A stretch of DNA of 64,000 bases from Gammaproteobacteria bacterium (GCA_002708765.1 PAPD01000021.1:6358-70357); one strand, 5' to 3'; counted from the stretch's first letter, positions 1 through 10,168 are shown. Made by a program: numbers and translations. The notes: generated by a model not told the origin, from the sequence alone.

Positions 1-103
1 TAGGTAAGCAACTCGGAAAAGAACGGCCAGCCGGCGTCTAGAAAATCTCAAATAAACAGATCCTTTTAATTACCCTGATAAAATTTAGGGTAAACTTGTA
101 CCA

Positions 104-1468
104 ATGATCTATTCCCTTGAAGTAGCAATTCTCGCGGCAGGCTCTGGTAGCCGGATGCGTTCGAAAAAACCCAAAGTGCTGCAAACCTTGGCAGGCCAAC
201 CCCTCTTATGGCATCTTTTGCAAACCGTTGACCAACTGGATCCTGAAATGATTCATGTTGTGGTTGGTGAACACGAGACTGAAATAAGAAATCACTTTGA
301 AGGTCGTACCAACGTTAATTGGATCAGACAGAAAAATCCGATGGGAACCGGAGACGCTATGCAGAAAGTGGTTCCTCACCTCTTAACGAATAGCCGGGTT
401 ATAGTTCTTTTAGGTGATGCTCCTCTTGTAAGAAAGGAGACAATGGCAGCTTTGCTGGCTCATAAGGGAGATCTGGTTATTTTAACTACGATTGTGTCTG
501 ATCCGACAGGTTATGGAAGAATTGTTAGAAAGGCGGGTGAAATCTCGGAAATAGTCGAAGAAAAAGACGCCAGCGCGTCCCAGAGAGGAATCAAGGAAAT
601 TAACACGGGAGTCATGGCTGCTGACTCAGAACGATTAAAAGAATGGATTAAAAGATTAGACAATAATAACGTTCAGCGAGAATATCTGTTGACAGACTTA
701 GTTAAGATTGCAAAAGAAGACGGAGCGAATATTTCCTCAAATGAAGTGTCTAACCAGTTTGAAGTAAAAGGCGTTAACACTTTTTCCCAACTGGCGAAAC
801 TGGAGAGAGCCTTGCAAAAGAATAAAGCGGAACTACTTATGGAAGCTGGTGTGCAGATAATGGATCCTTCTCGGCTAGATGTCAGAGGAAATCTTCAGGC
901 CGGGAAGAATGTTTTTCTGGACATTAACGTTGTTTTTGAGGGAGAGGTTTCTCTGGGGAATAACGTGGTCATTGGCCCGAATTGTATAATCTCGGATAGT
1001 CAAATCGGGGATGGTAGCTTCATCAAAGCTAATTCGGTTCTCGAAGGTGCGATTGTAGGAGAGGATTGTTCCGTAGGCCCTTTTGCCCGCCTTCGCCCTG
1101 GAGCAGTTCTAGGTGATCAGTGTTCCGTAGGCAATTTTGTTGAGGTCAAGAAAAGTGAACTCGGAAAAGGCTCCAAGGCCAATCACTTGGCGTACCTCGG
1201 AGATTCTTCGGTTGGCGAGGGAGCGAATATTGGTGCTGGGACCATCACTTGTAACTATGATGGCTCCAGCAAATCCAGAACAGAAATAGGTTCAAATGCT
1301 TTTATCGGATCAAATACTTCCCTGGTGGCTCCGGTATCGGTAGGAGATGGAGCTACTGTAGGAGCCGGGTCGACCATCACCAAGGACGTCAAACCGGGAG
1401 ATCTGGCGATAGAGCGGAGTACTCAGAAAACAATCTCTAACTGGAAGCGACCACCAAAAAAGGACTAG
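104..1468 (+). CDS. glmU: Bifunctional UDP-N-acetylglucosamine pyrophosphorylase / glucosamine-1-phosphate N-acetyltransferase
   Basis: N-terminal LAAGSGSRMRSKKPKVLQ nucleotidyltransferase motif, C-terminal left-handed beta-helix hexapeptides; adjacent to glmS. Confidence 0.97.
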   Translation: MIYSLEVAILAAGSGSRMRSKKPKVLQTLAGQPLLWHLLQTVDQLDPEMIHVVVGEHETEIRNHFEGRTNVNWIRQKNPMGTGDAMQKVVPHLLTNSRVIVLLGDAPLVRKETMAALLAHKGDLVILTTIVSDPTGYGRIVRKAGEISEIVEEKDASASQRGIKEINTGVMAADSERLKEWIKRLDNNNVQREYLLTDLVKIAKEDGANISSNEVSNQFEVKGVNTFSQLAKLERALQKNKAELLMEAGVQIMDPSRLDVRGNLQAGKNVFLDINVVFEGEVSLGNNVVIGPNCIISDSQIGDGSFIKANSVLEGAIVGEDCSVGPFARLRPGAVLGDQCSVGNFVEVKKSELGKGSKANHLAYLGDSSVGEGANIGAGTITCNYDGSSKSRTEIGSNAFIGSNTSLVAPVSVGDGATVGAGSTITKDVKPGDLAIERSTQKTISNWKRPPKKD

Positions 1469-1471
1469 ATT

Positions 1472-3301
1472 ATGTGCGGTATAGTTGGTGCGGCAGCCAA
1501 AAGAGATGTTGGCGACATCCTTCTTGAGGGATTGAGGCGTCTTGAATATCGTGGTTATGATTCAGCCGGTCTGGCAATATTGAATCCCAATGGCAAACTT
1601 GGTCGACTTAGGACCCTGGGGAAAGTCGAGAAACTAAGTAAGGCCTTTGGGGTGGAACTGATGACCGGATCGCTTGGCATTGCCCATACAAGATGGGCGA
1701 CGCATGGAACACCAAGCGAACAGAATGCACATCCTCATGTCTCCGGTGGAATAGCAATTGTCCACAATGGAATTATAGAAAATCATGAAGAGTTGCGAGG
1801 CGAGCTAGAAAATAATGGCTATGCATTTGAATCTTCGACCGACTCCGAAGTAATCGCACATCAACTCGACTATGAGCTTGGCCTTGCAAACGATCTTCCG
1901 CAAGCCATGAACCGGCTGCTTGATCGACTTGAAGGAGCTTATGCGATAGCGGTTATCGAAGAGAATAATCCTGACAAAATCTTTGCAGCCCGGTTGGGCA
2001 GCCCCTTAGTGGTAGGCCTGGGGATCGGAGAAAATTACCTTGCCTCTGATCATCAGGCTTTGAGGCCAGTTACGGACCGGTTTATTTTTCTAGAAGATGG
2101 TGAGCTGGTTGAAATTACAAAGACAGATGTTTCAATCTTTGGACATAATCGAGATTCTATTGAAAGCAGAGCTATAAGTCTAGATGACCGGCACGATCCT
2201 GTTGAGAAAGGGAAGTATCGACACTACATGGCGAAGGAAATTTTTGAACAACCTAATGCTGTTAGAAACACTTTGGCAGGAAGGTTGAGTAAAAAAAGGG
2301 TATTGGTAGATTGTTTTGGTTTTGGTGCCGAGGCCATCTTCAACCAAGTAAAATCAATCCAGATAATAGGATGCGGAAGCAGTTATTTTACCGGACTAGT
2401 TGCGAAGTACTGGTTCGAACATCTTGCGGGTATCAGTTGCCAGGTTGAGATAGCGAGCGAGTTTCGTTACCGAACCAATGTTGTTCAGGCTGATACCCTC
2501 TTGGTAGCGATTTCTCAATCCGGAGAGACCGCTGATACCCTAGCTGCGGTCAGAGATATTAAGGACGACAACTATCTTGCCAGCCTGAGTTTTTGCAATA
2601 CCCCCAACAGCTCTCTTTCCAGAGAAACCGACCTGACTTTAATGATGGAGGCCGGCGCAGAGATATGTGTTGCTTCGACAAAGGCGTTTACTAACCAGCT
2701 GGTTGATTTGCTAATGCTGGTTTGTGCTATTGGGCAGTTTGGAAAATTGCCAGCCAAAGTGAGTGAAGAAATTGTAGAGGCCTTAAAGTCGCTGCCGTCA
2801 CATATCGAGGACGTGCTTGCCCTGGACCAGCAGATCGAAAAAATCTCAGAGCAGTTTGTAGAAAAAAATAACGCGCTTTTTCTGGGACGAGGAAGCCACT
2901 ATCCTATCGCCCTAGAAGGAGCCTTGAAGCTGAAGGAAATTTCTTACATTCATGCTGAGGGTTATGCAGCGGGCGAGCTAAAACATGGTCCTTTGGCTCT
3001 CGTTGATGATGCGATGCCTGTAGTAGCGGTTGCTCCAAGCGATGATCTTATAGAGAAACTGAAATCTAACCTGGAAGAAGTCCGGGCCCGTGGGGGAGAG
3101 CTACTGATTTTTGCTGATGAAAGCATTTCCCTTGTCGAAGAGCCTGGGGTCACAGTGCTAAAAATTCCGACTTGTTCGAATTTGATTTCTCCGATGGTGT
3201 ATACCATTCCCATCCAGCTTCTGGCCTACCATGTGGCAGTATTTAAAGGCACCGATGTCGATCAACCAAGGAATCTCGCGAAGGCCGTAACTGTGGAGTA
3301 A
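1472..3301 (+). CDS. glmS: Glutamine--fructose-6-phosphate aminotransferase (isomerizing)
   Basis: MCGIVGA N-terminal nucleophile Cys, two SIS domains, C-terminal DQPRNLAKAVTVE. Confidence 0.98.
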   Translation: MCGIVGAAAKRDVGDILLEGLRRLEYRGYDSAGLAILNPNGKLGRLRTLGKVEKLSKAFGVELMTGSLGIAHTRWATHGTPSEQNAHPHVSGGIAIVHNGIIENHEELRGELENNGYAFESSTDSEVIAHQLDYELGLANDLPQAMNRLLDRLEGAYAIAVIEENNPDKIFAARLGSPLVVGLGIGENYLASDHQALRPVTDRFIFLEDGELVEITKTDVSIFGHNRDSIESRAISLDDRHDPVEKGKYRHYMAKEIFEQPNAVRNTLAGRLSKKRVLVDCFGFGAEAIFNQVKSIQIIGCGSSYFTGLVAKYWFEHLAGISCQVEIASEFRYRTNVVQADTLLVAISQSGETADTLAAVRDIKDDNYLASLSFCNTPNSSLSRETDLTLMMEAGAEICVASTKAFTNQLVDLLMLVCAIGQFGKLPAKVSEEIVEALKSLPSHIEDVLALDQQIEKISEQFVEKNNALFLGRGSHYPIALEGALKLKEISYIHAEGYAAGELKHGPLALVDDAMPVVAVAPSDDLIEKLKSNLEEVRARGGELLIFADESISLVEEPGVTVLKIPTCSNLISPMVYTIPIQLLAYHVAVFKGTDVDQPRNLAKAVTVE

Positions 3302-3310
3302 TTTAGAACA

Positions 3311-3676
3311 GTGAATAATGACATAGAGGGGGGATGTTTTTGTGGTTCAGTGCGCTATCGCCTTGAGCCTAGCAAGTACCCTTCTGCAAATTGCCACTGC
3401 TCTATGTGCAGAAGAATTTCAGGAGCCGCCTTCGTTTCTTGGATGGCTATTCCAGTGCCCTGTTTTGAATATACAAAAGGGGAGCCTAAAAAACTAATCT
3501 CTTCTTCTCATGGAACCCGATACTTTTGTCAGGAATGTGGAACTCCTTTGGTTTGTGTTCTTGATGAGGATCATAAAAATATTTATATCACCATTTGCAG
3601 CCTAGATCAGCCTCAAGACTTCAAACCAAAAGGAGATTTTTATGTTGAAGATATGCTTGATTGGGTAAAAAAATAA
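3311..3676 (+). CDS. GFA family (glutathione-dependent formaldehyde-activating enzyme-like) protein
   Basis: GGCFCGSVRY...CHCSMCRR...FCQECGTPL zinc-cysteine pattern; GTG start. Confidence 0.85.
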   Translation: MNNDIEGGCFCGSVRYRLEPSKYPSANCHCSMCRRISGAAFVSWMAIPVPCFEYTKGEPKKLISSSHGTRYFCQECGTPLVCVLDEDHKNIYITICSLDQPQDFKPKGDFYVEDMLDWVKK

Positions 3677-3822
3677 TGAAAGTTTATTCACTGTTTTGAA
3701 CACTATTGCAAAGGATGGGTGACTTCTCGGAGGGTTAAGCAGACTTTAAAAGAAAACGCGTTAGTTTTATTAAACAAAGTGCCTATCTTTTTTGAACACA
3801 AAGCAATAAATGGTTAGACAAG

Positions 3823-4338
3823 TCAGCTGAGTATAGAAATGATCTTCAAGGCTATTGCTTCAGGATCTCTTTTGGTAACGTCGACAACATAATCGGAGTG
3901 TTCTTCATAGAGGGGTGTGCGCTCAGTATAAATCTGCTGGAATTTTTGTTGAGGATCGCTTGCTATTCCTCTGGCCGGAAGAGTTGAAATCCTTTTTTCT
4001 AGGGTCTTAATATCTGATTTCAGGTATATCCTTGAACCCAGAAGGGCTAGGTTAGCCATACCTCTTTTACTATAGATTGCGCTTCCTCCAGTAGAAACAA
4101 CGCATGACTTTGCTTTCAAGGAGACGATTATGTCTTCCTCGATTTTTCTCAGGTGAAGGTAACCATCTTGATTCATTATTTTCTGCAATGTCCGGCCTTC
4201 TTTCTTCTGTATAAGAAGGTCCGTATCCAGAAAATCAAGACCAGCCATTTTCGCTAGTACTACGCCTACCGTGCTTTTCCCGACCGCAGGCATGCCAATA
4301 AGGCTTATACAATCTTCTTCCGTAGGTTTGTAACCCAT
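3823..4338 (-). CDS. Shikimate kinase-like protein
   Basis: GMPAVGKSTVG P-loop, DTD motif, RKIEE, STGGSA, RTPLYEE; not linked to aroB. Confidence 0.8.
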   Translation of the reverse strand: MGYKPTEEDCISLIGMPAVGKSTVGVVLAKMAGLDFLDTDLLIQKKEGRTLQKIMNQDGYLHLRKIEEDIIVSLKAKSCVVSTGGSAIYSKRGMANLALLGSRIYLKSDIKTLEKRISTLPARGIASDPQQKFQQIYTERTPLYEEHSDYVVDVTKRDPEAIALKIISILS

Positions 4339-4676
4339 TACTCTGCTTATCAGACCTCTTTTGTGAAGTATTATGTCTTGAGTTACAGCTTTAATAAATA
4401 GACAGGGTCTGATGTAGTTCGACCAAGTAGCAATAGAAAGCAGCTGAAAGCCTGAAAGTACCCCGTGGTTTTTCTCATCGGGCTATTAAAGAAGATTCTT
4501 CATCCGCGAAAAAATTTTTCGATAAAAAAGGACCTGAATATTCAATATCCGGCCGATGCAAAGTAATGCAGATTTTAAAATAAAAAACTCGAATCCAGAA
4601 GGTTTCTGATATTGTCCCGGACACTTGCCTTGGTTAAACTACTTTTTTTGGGCATCTATAACTTATACTCCGGAAA

Positions 4677-4817
4677 TGTAAATTCACTCTGTACCTGATA
4701 CTCTTCCTCGCGATCGCATTTGAAGTTCTGGGTACAATGCTTCTGCCAGTCTCCGAAAATTTCTCCGGCGAATCTAGGCCCGTCTGGGGTTTGGAAAATA
4801 GTTCTTCGTTTTTCTAG
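4677..4817 (+). pseudogene. Remnant of SMR-family (EmrE-like) multidrug transporter
   Basis: Frame starting at 4677 reads CKFTLYLILFLAIAFEVLGTMLLPVSENFSG...; resembles SMR TM1 with the conserved Glu (xExxGT) and SE-F; no in-frame start codon after the stop at 4659, ends at tag 4815-4817. Confidence 0.5.
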
Positions 4818-4979
4818 AGTTGTTTAACCAAAAGGAGTTGCTGAAAATGCCCGGAGCCTATTTGATGAGAGCGAACGCAGCCTTTGCCTAGCTAGGCATA
4901 TACTAGATCAGTTTCTGTTTGGTCCAATCGAATAATTTTACCAACCAACCTGTTGCACTGCGAGCAGAAGAAAGTTTTG

Positions 4980-4996
4980 TTGAGAATCATTCTCAA
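4980..4996. promoter_or_regulatory. Fur-box-like operator upstream of fbpA-like gene
   Basis: TTGAGAATCATTCTCAA, 17-bp perfect inverted repeat resembling the GATAATGATAATCATTATC-type Fur consensus, directly upstream of an iron ABC importer. Confidence 0.75.
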
Positions 4997-5005
4997 TAAG
5001 TTACA

Positions 5006-6034
5006 ATGTCCTCCATGAGAAAAATACTGTTTTTATTACTTGTTTCAATAGTGGCCCCTGCTTTTTCGTCGGCTGAAGTGAATATTTATACTTCGAGGCA
5101 TTATGACTCTGATGAGGCGCTCTACGCCGAATTTACTCAGGAAACGGGCGTTAAAGTTAATATCATATCTGGAAAAGGAAGCGCTCTCCTTGAAAGGCTT
5201 AAATCGGAGGGCAAGAATTCCCCAGCAGATATATTCTTCACTGTGGATGCTGGAAATCTATGGAAAGTCCAGAAAGATGGATTGTTCCAGAGTATCAGCT
5301 CAGAGAAGGTGCTTGATATCGTTCCCGATAATCTGAGAGGGCCAAAAAATGAGTGGACGGCTATAGCCAAAAGAGCAAGGGTAGTTTTTTATAATCCCGA
5401 TAACGTCGGTTCAGATGAAATTAAAAATCTGACTTATGAAGGCCTGGCTGATGAGAAATGGAAAAATAGAGTCGTCATAAGAAGCTCTAGCAACATGTAT
5501 AATCAATCTCTGGTTGCCTCTCTGATTGCAAATATCGGGATAGAAAATACTGAAAATTGGGCAAGGAAATTTGTGGGGAACTTTGCTAGAAAGCCGCAAG
5601 GTAATGACAGATCGCAGATTATCGCGGTAGCAAATGGAGAGGCAGATATAGCTATTGCCAATAGTTACTACATAGGAATAATGCTTTCCGGAGCGGCTGG
5701 AAAGGAGCAGCTCCAGGCCGCAAAAAAAGTTAAAATTCTCTTTCCCAACCAGAAAGATAGAGGGACCCACATAAATATTAGTGGCGCTGGCATTCTTAAA
5801 AACGCGCCAAATGTAAAAAATGCAAATCTCTTTCTGGAGTTCCTTGTATCAAAAAGAGTTCAAAAGTATATGGTAGACAAATCGTTTGAGTACCCGATTT
5901 CCGAAGACGTTTTGCCGAGTCCCGAGATCGTGAGCCTGGGTCTCGGATTTAAAGAAGACAGCACTTCGGTTAAAAAATTTGGCGAGCTTAACCCTGAAGC
6001 AATAAGGCTCATGGATCGATCAGGTTGGAAATAG
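5006..6034 (+). CDS. Iron(III) ABC transporter substrate-binding protein (FbpA/FutA-like)
   Basis: Signal peptide; VNIYTSRHYDSDEALYAEFTQETGVKVN; SNMYNQSLVASLI; NSYYIGIMLSG. Start may be the second ATG at 5015. Confidence 0.9.
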   Translation: MSSMRKILFLLLVSIVAPAFSSAEVNIYTSRHYDSDEALYAEFTQETGVKVNIISGKGSALLERLKSEGKNSPADIFFTVDAGNLWKVQKDGLFQSISSEKVLDIVPDNLRGPKNEWTAIAKRARVVFYNPDNVGSDEIKNLTYEGLADEKWKNRVVIRSSSNMYNQSLVASLIANIGIENTENWARKFVGNFARKPQGNDRSQIIAVANGEADIAIANSYYIGIMLSGAAGKEQLQAAKKVKILFPNQKDRGTHINISGAGILKNAPNVKNANLFLEFLVSKRVQKYMVDKSFEYPISEDVLPSPEIVSLGLGFKEDSTSVKKFGELNPEAIRLMDRSGWK

Positions 6035-6085
6035 TTTTTTCCTGGTTTAAGCTAAACTCTGTCTAACGCTGCAGCCTAAAATAAA

Positions 6086-7705
6086 TTGAACTTGAATCAG
6101 CTATCCTTCTGGAGATTGCTCCCCTTCGCGGTACTTGTTATTTTTACTGCTCCGCTTTTCTTGGTCTTGTCGAGCCTTTTTGGAGGCTATTCTGAAAACT
6201 GGTTTCATCTTGCTGAATATGTTCTGCTTGACTACGTTGTTACTTCGCTACTCCTAATTCTAGGTGTTTCGGTCCTTGTTTTTCTGATTGGTACGTCCAC
6301 TGCCTGGATTGTAACGAATTATCAATTTCCTGGCCGGAACCTTTTCGAGTGGGCTCTTATCTTGCCCTTAGCTATGCCTCCCTATGTCATGGCCTATGCG
6401 TTTACCGGGCTATTTGATCCTTTTGGCGATGCTAACATTCTGTTTAGACGGATTTTCGATCTTGAAGACGATGTGGTTTTTTTTCCGAATGTCAGAAATG
6501 TCTATGGCGCTATTGTGGTCTTTTCTTTCACTCTCTATCCATATGTATACCTTGTCTCGAGAAGCGCCTTTCTGAATCAATCAAGATCAATGAAAGAGGC
6601 CGCCAGAGTTCTTGGTCTAAGTCAGTCAGAGGTATTTTTCAAGCTGGCCCTCCCCATAATCAGGCCCGCAGTAATTGGAGGTATGATGCTGGCGATAATG
6701 GAGACCCTATCCGATTTCGGTGCGGTTGATCATTTCGCGATCCAGACCTTTACTACGGGTATATTTAGAACCTGGTATGGTATGTACGACTTGGTCACTG
6801 CTATGCAACTTGCGTCCGTTCTTCTGATTACTATTGGTTTACTTTTTATGATTGAAAGAACTTCCAGGAGCGGTGCTATCTACACCTCGAATAACTCGAA
6901 TTTTTCTCCGTCTCCCGATCAGAAATTATATGGATCTAAAGCTTCTTTCGCCTTTGTGCTCTGTTTCCTCCCGGTGTTTATCGGTTTTGTTTTGCCTGTT
7001 TTAGAATTATCTTTTTGGTCATACCAGAGCAATTTGGAGTTTTTTACCAAGAAATTCCTATCGACATCGATTAATACGTTATCTCTTGCTATCTCCGCGG
7101 GTTTGATCTGCGCAACCTTAGCTCTACTCATAAATTTTTCGATAAGATACAGACCCGGGGCGTTGGTAAAGAGGCTCAGCTTTTTTCTATCGATAGGGTA
7201 CGCTGTACCCGGACTTATTCTAGCCGTTGGCATGGTGCAACTGTTTATATACTTGGACCAGAATTTTCTCTATCCCTTCGAAATTGTAGTCACCGGCTCG
7301 ATATTTGGTCTGATGCTGGCCTACGTAATAAAGACATATGCATTGGCCAACTCGTCAATCGAGTCCGGATATGAAAGGGTTAGCATGTCTCTTGATCAGT
7401 CTGCTAGGCTTCTGGGGGCGGGAAGCTGGAGTCTTCTTAGAAAAATACACATTCCGCTTCTTAAAACAGGTATTCTTACTTCGATACTACTAGTAATGTC
7501 TGATGTTGTTAAGGAGCTTCCTGCTAGTCTTATAATGAGGCCATTTAATTTCGAGACGTTGGCAGTTTCAACATATATCTATGCAGCTGAAGAGAGGATG
7601 CATCAGGCTGCAGCGCCTGCCATAGCGATTGTGTTGGTGGGGCTTATCCCGATAATTCTTCTAACAAAAATGATTAGATCTTCAAGGGTTTCGCCTAACA
7701 AATGA
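6086..7705 (+). CDS. Iron(III) ABC transporter permease (FbpB-like, duplicated permease domain)
   Basis: Two BPD_transp-type permease halves (EAARVLGLSQSEVFFKLALPIIRPA and QSARLLGAGSWSLLRKIHIPLLKTG); TTG start. Confidence 0.9.
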   Translation: MNLNQLSFWRLLPFAVLVIFTAPLFLVLSSLFGGYSENWFHLAEYVLLDYVVTSLLLILGVSVLVFLIGTSTAWIVTNYQFPGRNLFEWALILPLAMPPYVMAYAFTGLFDPFGDANILFRRIFDLEDDVVFFPNVRNVYGAIVVFSFTLYPYVYLVSRSAFLNQSRSMKEAARVLGLSQSEVFFKLALPIIRPAVIGGMMLAIMETLSDFGAVDHFAIQTFTTGIFRTWYGMYDLVTAMQLASVLLITIGLLFMIERTSRSGAIYTSNNSNFSPSPDQKLYGSKASFAFVLCFLPVFIGFVLPVLELSFWSYQSNLEFFTKKFLSTSINTLSLAISAGLICATLALLINFSIRYRPGALVKRLSFFLSIGYAVPGLILAVGMVQLFIYLDQNFLYPFEIVVTGSIFGLMLAYVIKTYALANSSIESGYERVSMSLDQSARLLGAGSWSLLRKIHIPLLKTGILTSILLVMSDVVKELPASLIMRPFNFETLAVSTYIYAAEERMHQAAAPAIAIVLVGLIPIILLTKMIRSSRVSPNK

Positions 7706-8379
7706 GAGAACCGGTTTTAAATATTGAATCTGTGAGTCACTGGTACAGTCAGGATAATCTTATTTTGGACGCCATTGATCTGGACATTTACAAGGGCGAG
7801 AGATTTGCACTTATAGGGCCCTCGGGTTGCGGAAAGAGTACTTTGCTGAGATTGATAGCTGGCCTAGAAAAACCGAAAGAGGGGATTATCAGAATAAGAA
7901 ATGAGATTGTCTCAGATTCTAACAAAATGATTCCCCCAGAAAAGAGAAACCTGGGCCTGGTAGTCCAGGAAAAAGCATTATTTCCGCATATGACAGTAAG
8001 AGAGAATATTACTTTCGGTATAAGGAAGACTAAAAAAAGAAATAATATTGCTTTTGATCTTTTGAAGTTATTCAAAATAGAAGCTCTTAAAGACAAATTC
8101 CCTCATGAAATATCGGGTGGTGAACAACAAAGAGTGGCGCTTGCTAGATCCATGGCTCGGGAACCAAACTTACTTATGCTCGATGAGCCTTTCAATGCTC
8201 TGGACCAGGACCTCAAAGCAGAGTTGTATCTGGAAATTTCCAGAATTTTCTCTGAAAAAAAGGTAACTTTATTGCTGGTGACCCATGACATTGATGAGGC
8301 AAGTATTTTAACCCAGAAACAGGTAAACCTTGTGGAACTCCGGAAGCCCTCTAATGAAAGGAACAGTTTTTCAAAATAA
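7702..8379 (+). CDS. Iron(III) ABC transporter ATP-binding protein (FbpC-like, C-terminally short)
   Basis: Walker A GPSGCGKST, signature SGGEQQRVALARS, Walker B LLMLDEPFNALD, H-loop VTHDIDEA; ends soon after the H-loop. Confidence 0.88.
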   Translation: MREPVLNIESVSHWYSQDNLILDAIDLDIYKGERFALIGPSGCGKSTLLRLIAGLEKPKEGIIRIRNEIVSDSNKMIPPEKRNLGLVVQEKALFPHMTVRENITFGIRKTKKRNNIAFDLLKLFKIEALKDKFPHEISGGEQQRVALARSMAREPNLLMLDEPFNALDQDLKAELYLEISRIFSEKKVTLLLVTHDIDEASILTQKQVNLVELRKPSNERNSFSK

Positions 8380-8632
8380 AGTCTGGGAAGAAATAAAAAA
8401 GATTCCCTGGGGCGTGACTAGGTCCTACAAGGAAATTGCTGTGTCTATCGGACATCCAAAAGCCTCCAGAGCAGTAGCCAATGCATGCGGACGTAATCCG
8501 ACACCGGTTAAAATTCCTTGTCACAGGGTAATCAAAACAGATGGTAGTCTGGGTGGGTACAGCGGAAAGGGCGGAGTCATAACAAAAAGAAGACTCCTAG
8601 AGAAAGAAAAACAGTCAAGCGATACAGAATAG
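8354..8632 (+). CDS. Methylated-DNA--[protein]-cysteine S-methyltransferase, catalytic domain only
   Basis: FQNKVWEEIKKIPWGVTRSYKEIA...IPCHRVIKTDGSLGGYSGG-like; active-site PCHRV. ATG at 8354 preferred over ORF-track start 8330. Confidence 0.88.
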   Translation: MKGTVFQNKVWEEIKKIPWGVTRSYKEIAVSIGHPKASRAVANACGRNPTPVKIPCHRVIKTDGSLGGYSGKGGVITKRRLLEKEKQSSDTE

Positions 8633-8857
8633 TCGTCCCATGGCCTAGACTGAATTTTCCCTGAGTTCCCTGGATTTGTCCTCGACTAACAAGCTTCTAG
8701 CTCTCTGACTACTTCCTTCGATTCCTGATGAGCCTTTGGATCTTTTCCAATCTCTTAAACGAAAATTAATGGTTTCTTAACCTATAAATCCTATTTTCTA
8801 ACACTGTTTTTACAAACCTTTGATTTAATAACTGGAAATGTAATTAGGTTTTTCACT

Positions 8858-10105
8858 ATGGAAAGTCTGGTTCTAGACCCAACGTTGATTTTATTAATTG
8901 CCGCGTTCGCTGGATTTTTTATGGCGTTTGGAATTGGTGCAAATGACGTCGCAAACGCTATGGGCACATCAGTAGGCAGTAAAGCAATAACGTTAAAACA
9001 GGCCATATTTATTGCCGCGATTTTTGAATTTCTCGGAGCTTATCTGGCCGGTGGCGAAGTTACCTCGACTATTCGAAAAGGTATCGTAGATCCAAATCTT
9101 TACGCTAATGATAAAAATATTTTCGTTATAGGAATGCTGTCTTCATTGTTAGCTGCAGGAACTTGGTTATTTATAGCGAGCAGAAAAGGTTGGCCGGTCT
9201 CTACTACTCACTCTATTGTGGGCGCTATAGTTGGATTTGTGATTATCTCGATGGGCATTGAGGCTGTGTCTTGGGGGAAAGTAGGGACGATTGCAGCGAG
9301 CTGGGTTGTTTCTCCAGTTATTGCTGGAGGTATGTCGTTTCTAATTTTCTTAAGCGCGAAGCAGTTTATTCTTGACAGAAAAGAGCCAGCCACTGCAGCA
9401 GTTTCCCTATTACCTATATACAGTTTTTTTGTTGCTGTGATTATCGCATTGGTTACGGCAAGAAAGGGACTTAAACACGTCGGGGTCCCGTTATCCGATA
9501 ACGAAGTTATTTTGATTACCATTGTTTTCGGAATCCTCGTAATGAGCATTACGTCTCTATTGTTGCGTCGCAACAAGGCAGCGATTCAACAATATGGAGT
9601 GGAGTCAGCTTTCGCTGTGCTGATGATTATAACGGCCTGTTCAATGGCTTTCGCGCACGGTTCCAACGACGTTGCAAATGCGATAGGGCCTGTGTCCGCA
9701 ATAATAAGTGTTACGATGGAGGGAGAAATTGAATCAAAATCCTCAGTAAATTCATGGGTACTTTTGCTCGGAGGGGGTGGAATAGTCTTCGGGTTAGCTA
9801 TGTTAGGGGGCAGGGTTATTTCGACTGTTGGTCGAAAAATTACGAACTTGACCCCTAGCCTGGGGTTTTCCGCTGAAATGGCGGCCGCGTCAACGGTTGT
9901 GGCAGCCACTTACATAGGATTTCCCATATCGACTACACATACATTAGTTGGTGCTGTTATCGGGGTTGGTTTAGCAAAAGGTCTTGCTCATCTGGATTTA
10001 ACTTCTGTCGCGAGGATTGTATTGTCATGGATTATAACTATTCCTGCAGGTGCAATACTGACAATATTTTTTTACATGTCGCTAAAGTTGGGTTTCAACC
10101 TATGA
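8858..10105 (+). CDS. Inorganic phosphate transporter, PiT family
   Basis: GANDVANAMGTSVGSKAIT and HGSNDVANAIGP repeats, TTHTLVGAVIGVG. Confidence 0.93.
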   Translation: MESLVLDPTLILLIAAFAGFFMAFGIGANDVANAMGTSVGSKAITLKQAIFIAAIFEFLGAYLAGGEVTSTIRKGIVDPNLYANDKNIFVIGMLSSLLAAGTWLFIASRKGWPVSTTHSIVGAIVGFVIISMGIEAVSWGKVGTIAASWVVSPVIAGGMSFLIFLSAKQFILDRKEPATAAVSLLPIYSFFVAVIIALVTARKGLKHVGVPLSDNEVILITIVFGILVMSITSLLLRRNKAAIQQYGVESAFAVLMIITACSMAFAHGSNDVANAIGPVSAIISVTMEGEIESKSSVNSWVLLLGGGGIVFGLAMLGGRVISTVGRKITNLTPSLGFSAEMAAASTVVAATYIGFPISTTHTLVGAVIGVGLAKGLAHLDLTSVARIVLSWIITIPAGAILTIFFYMSLKLGFNL

Positions 10106-10168
10106 CTCTTGTTTGCCCTATAATTTTATCTGTATCTATTGATTAACCTTCCCCAAGGATAAAACTAA

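Noticed and set aside
4500-4535. AT-rich palindrome GCGAAAAAATTTTTCG as a terminator or operator
   Set aside because: Imperfect, no T-tract, not placed at a gene end.
8640-8760. tRNA-like text (CTTCGATTCCTGATGAGCC) downstream of the ogt-like gene
   Set aside because: No acceptor or anticodon stem pairing could be built.
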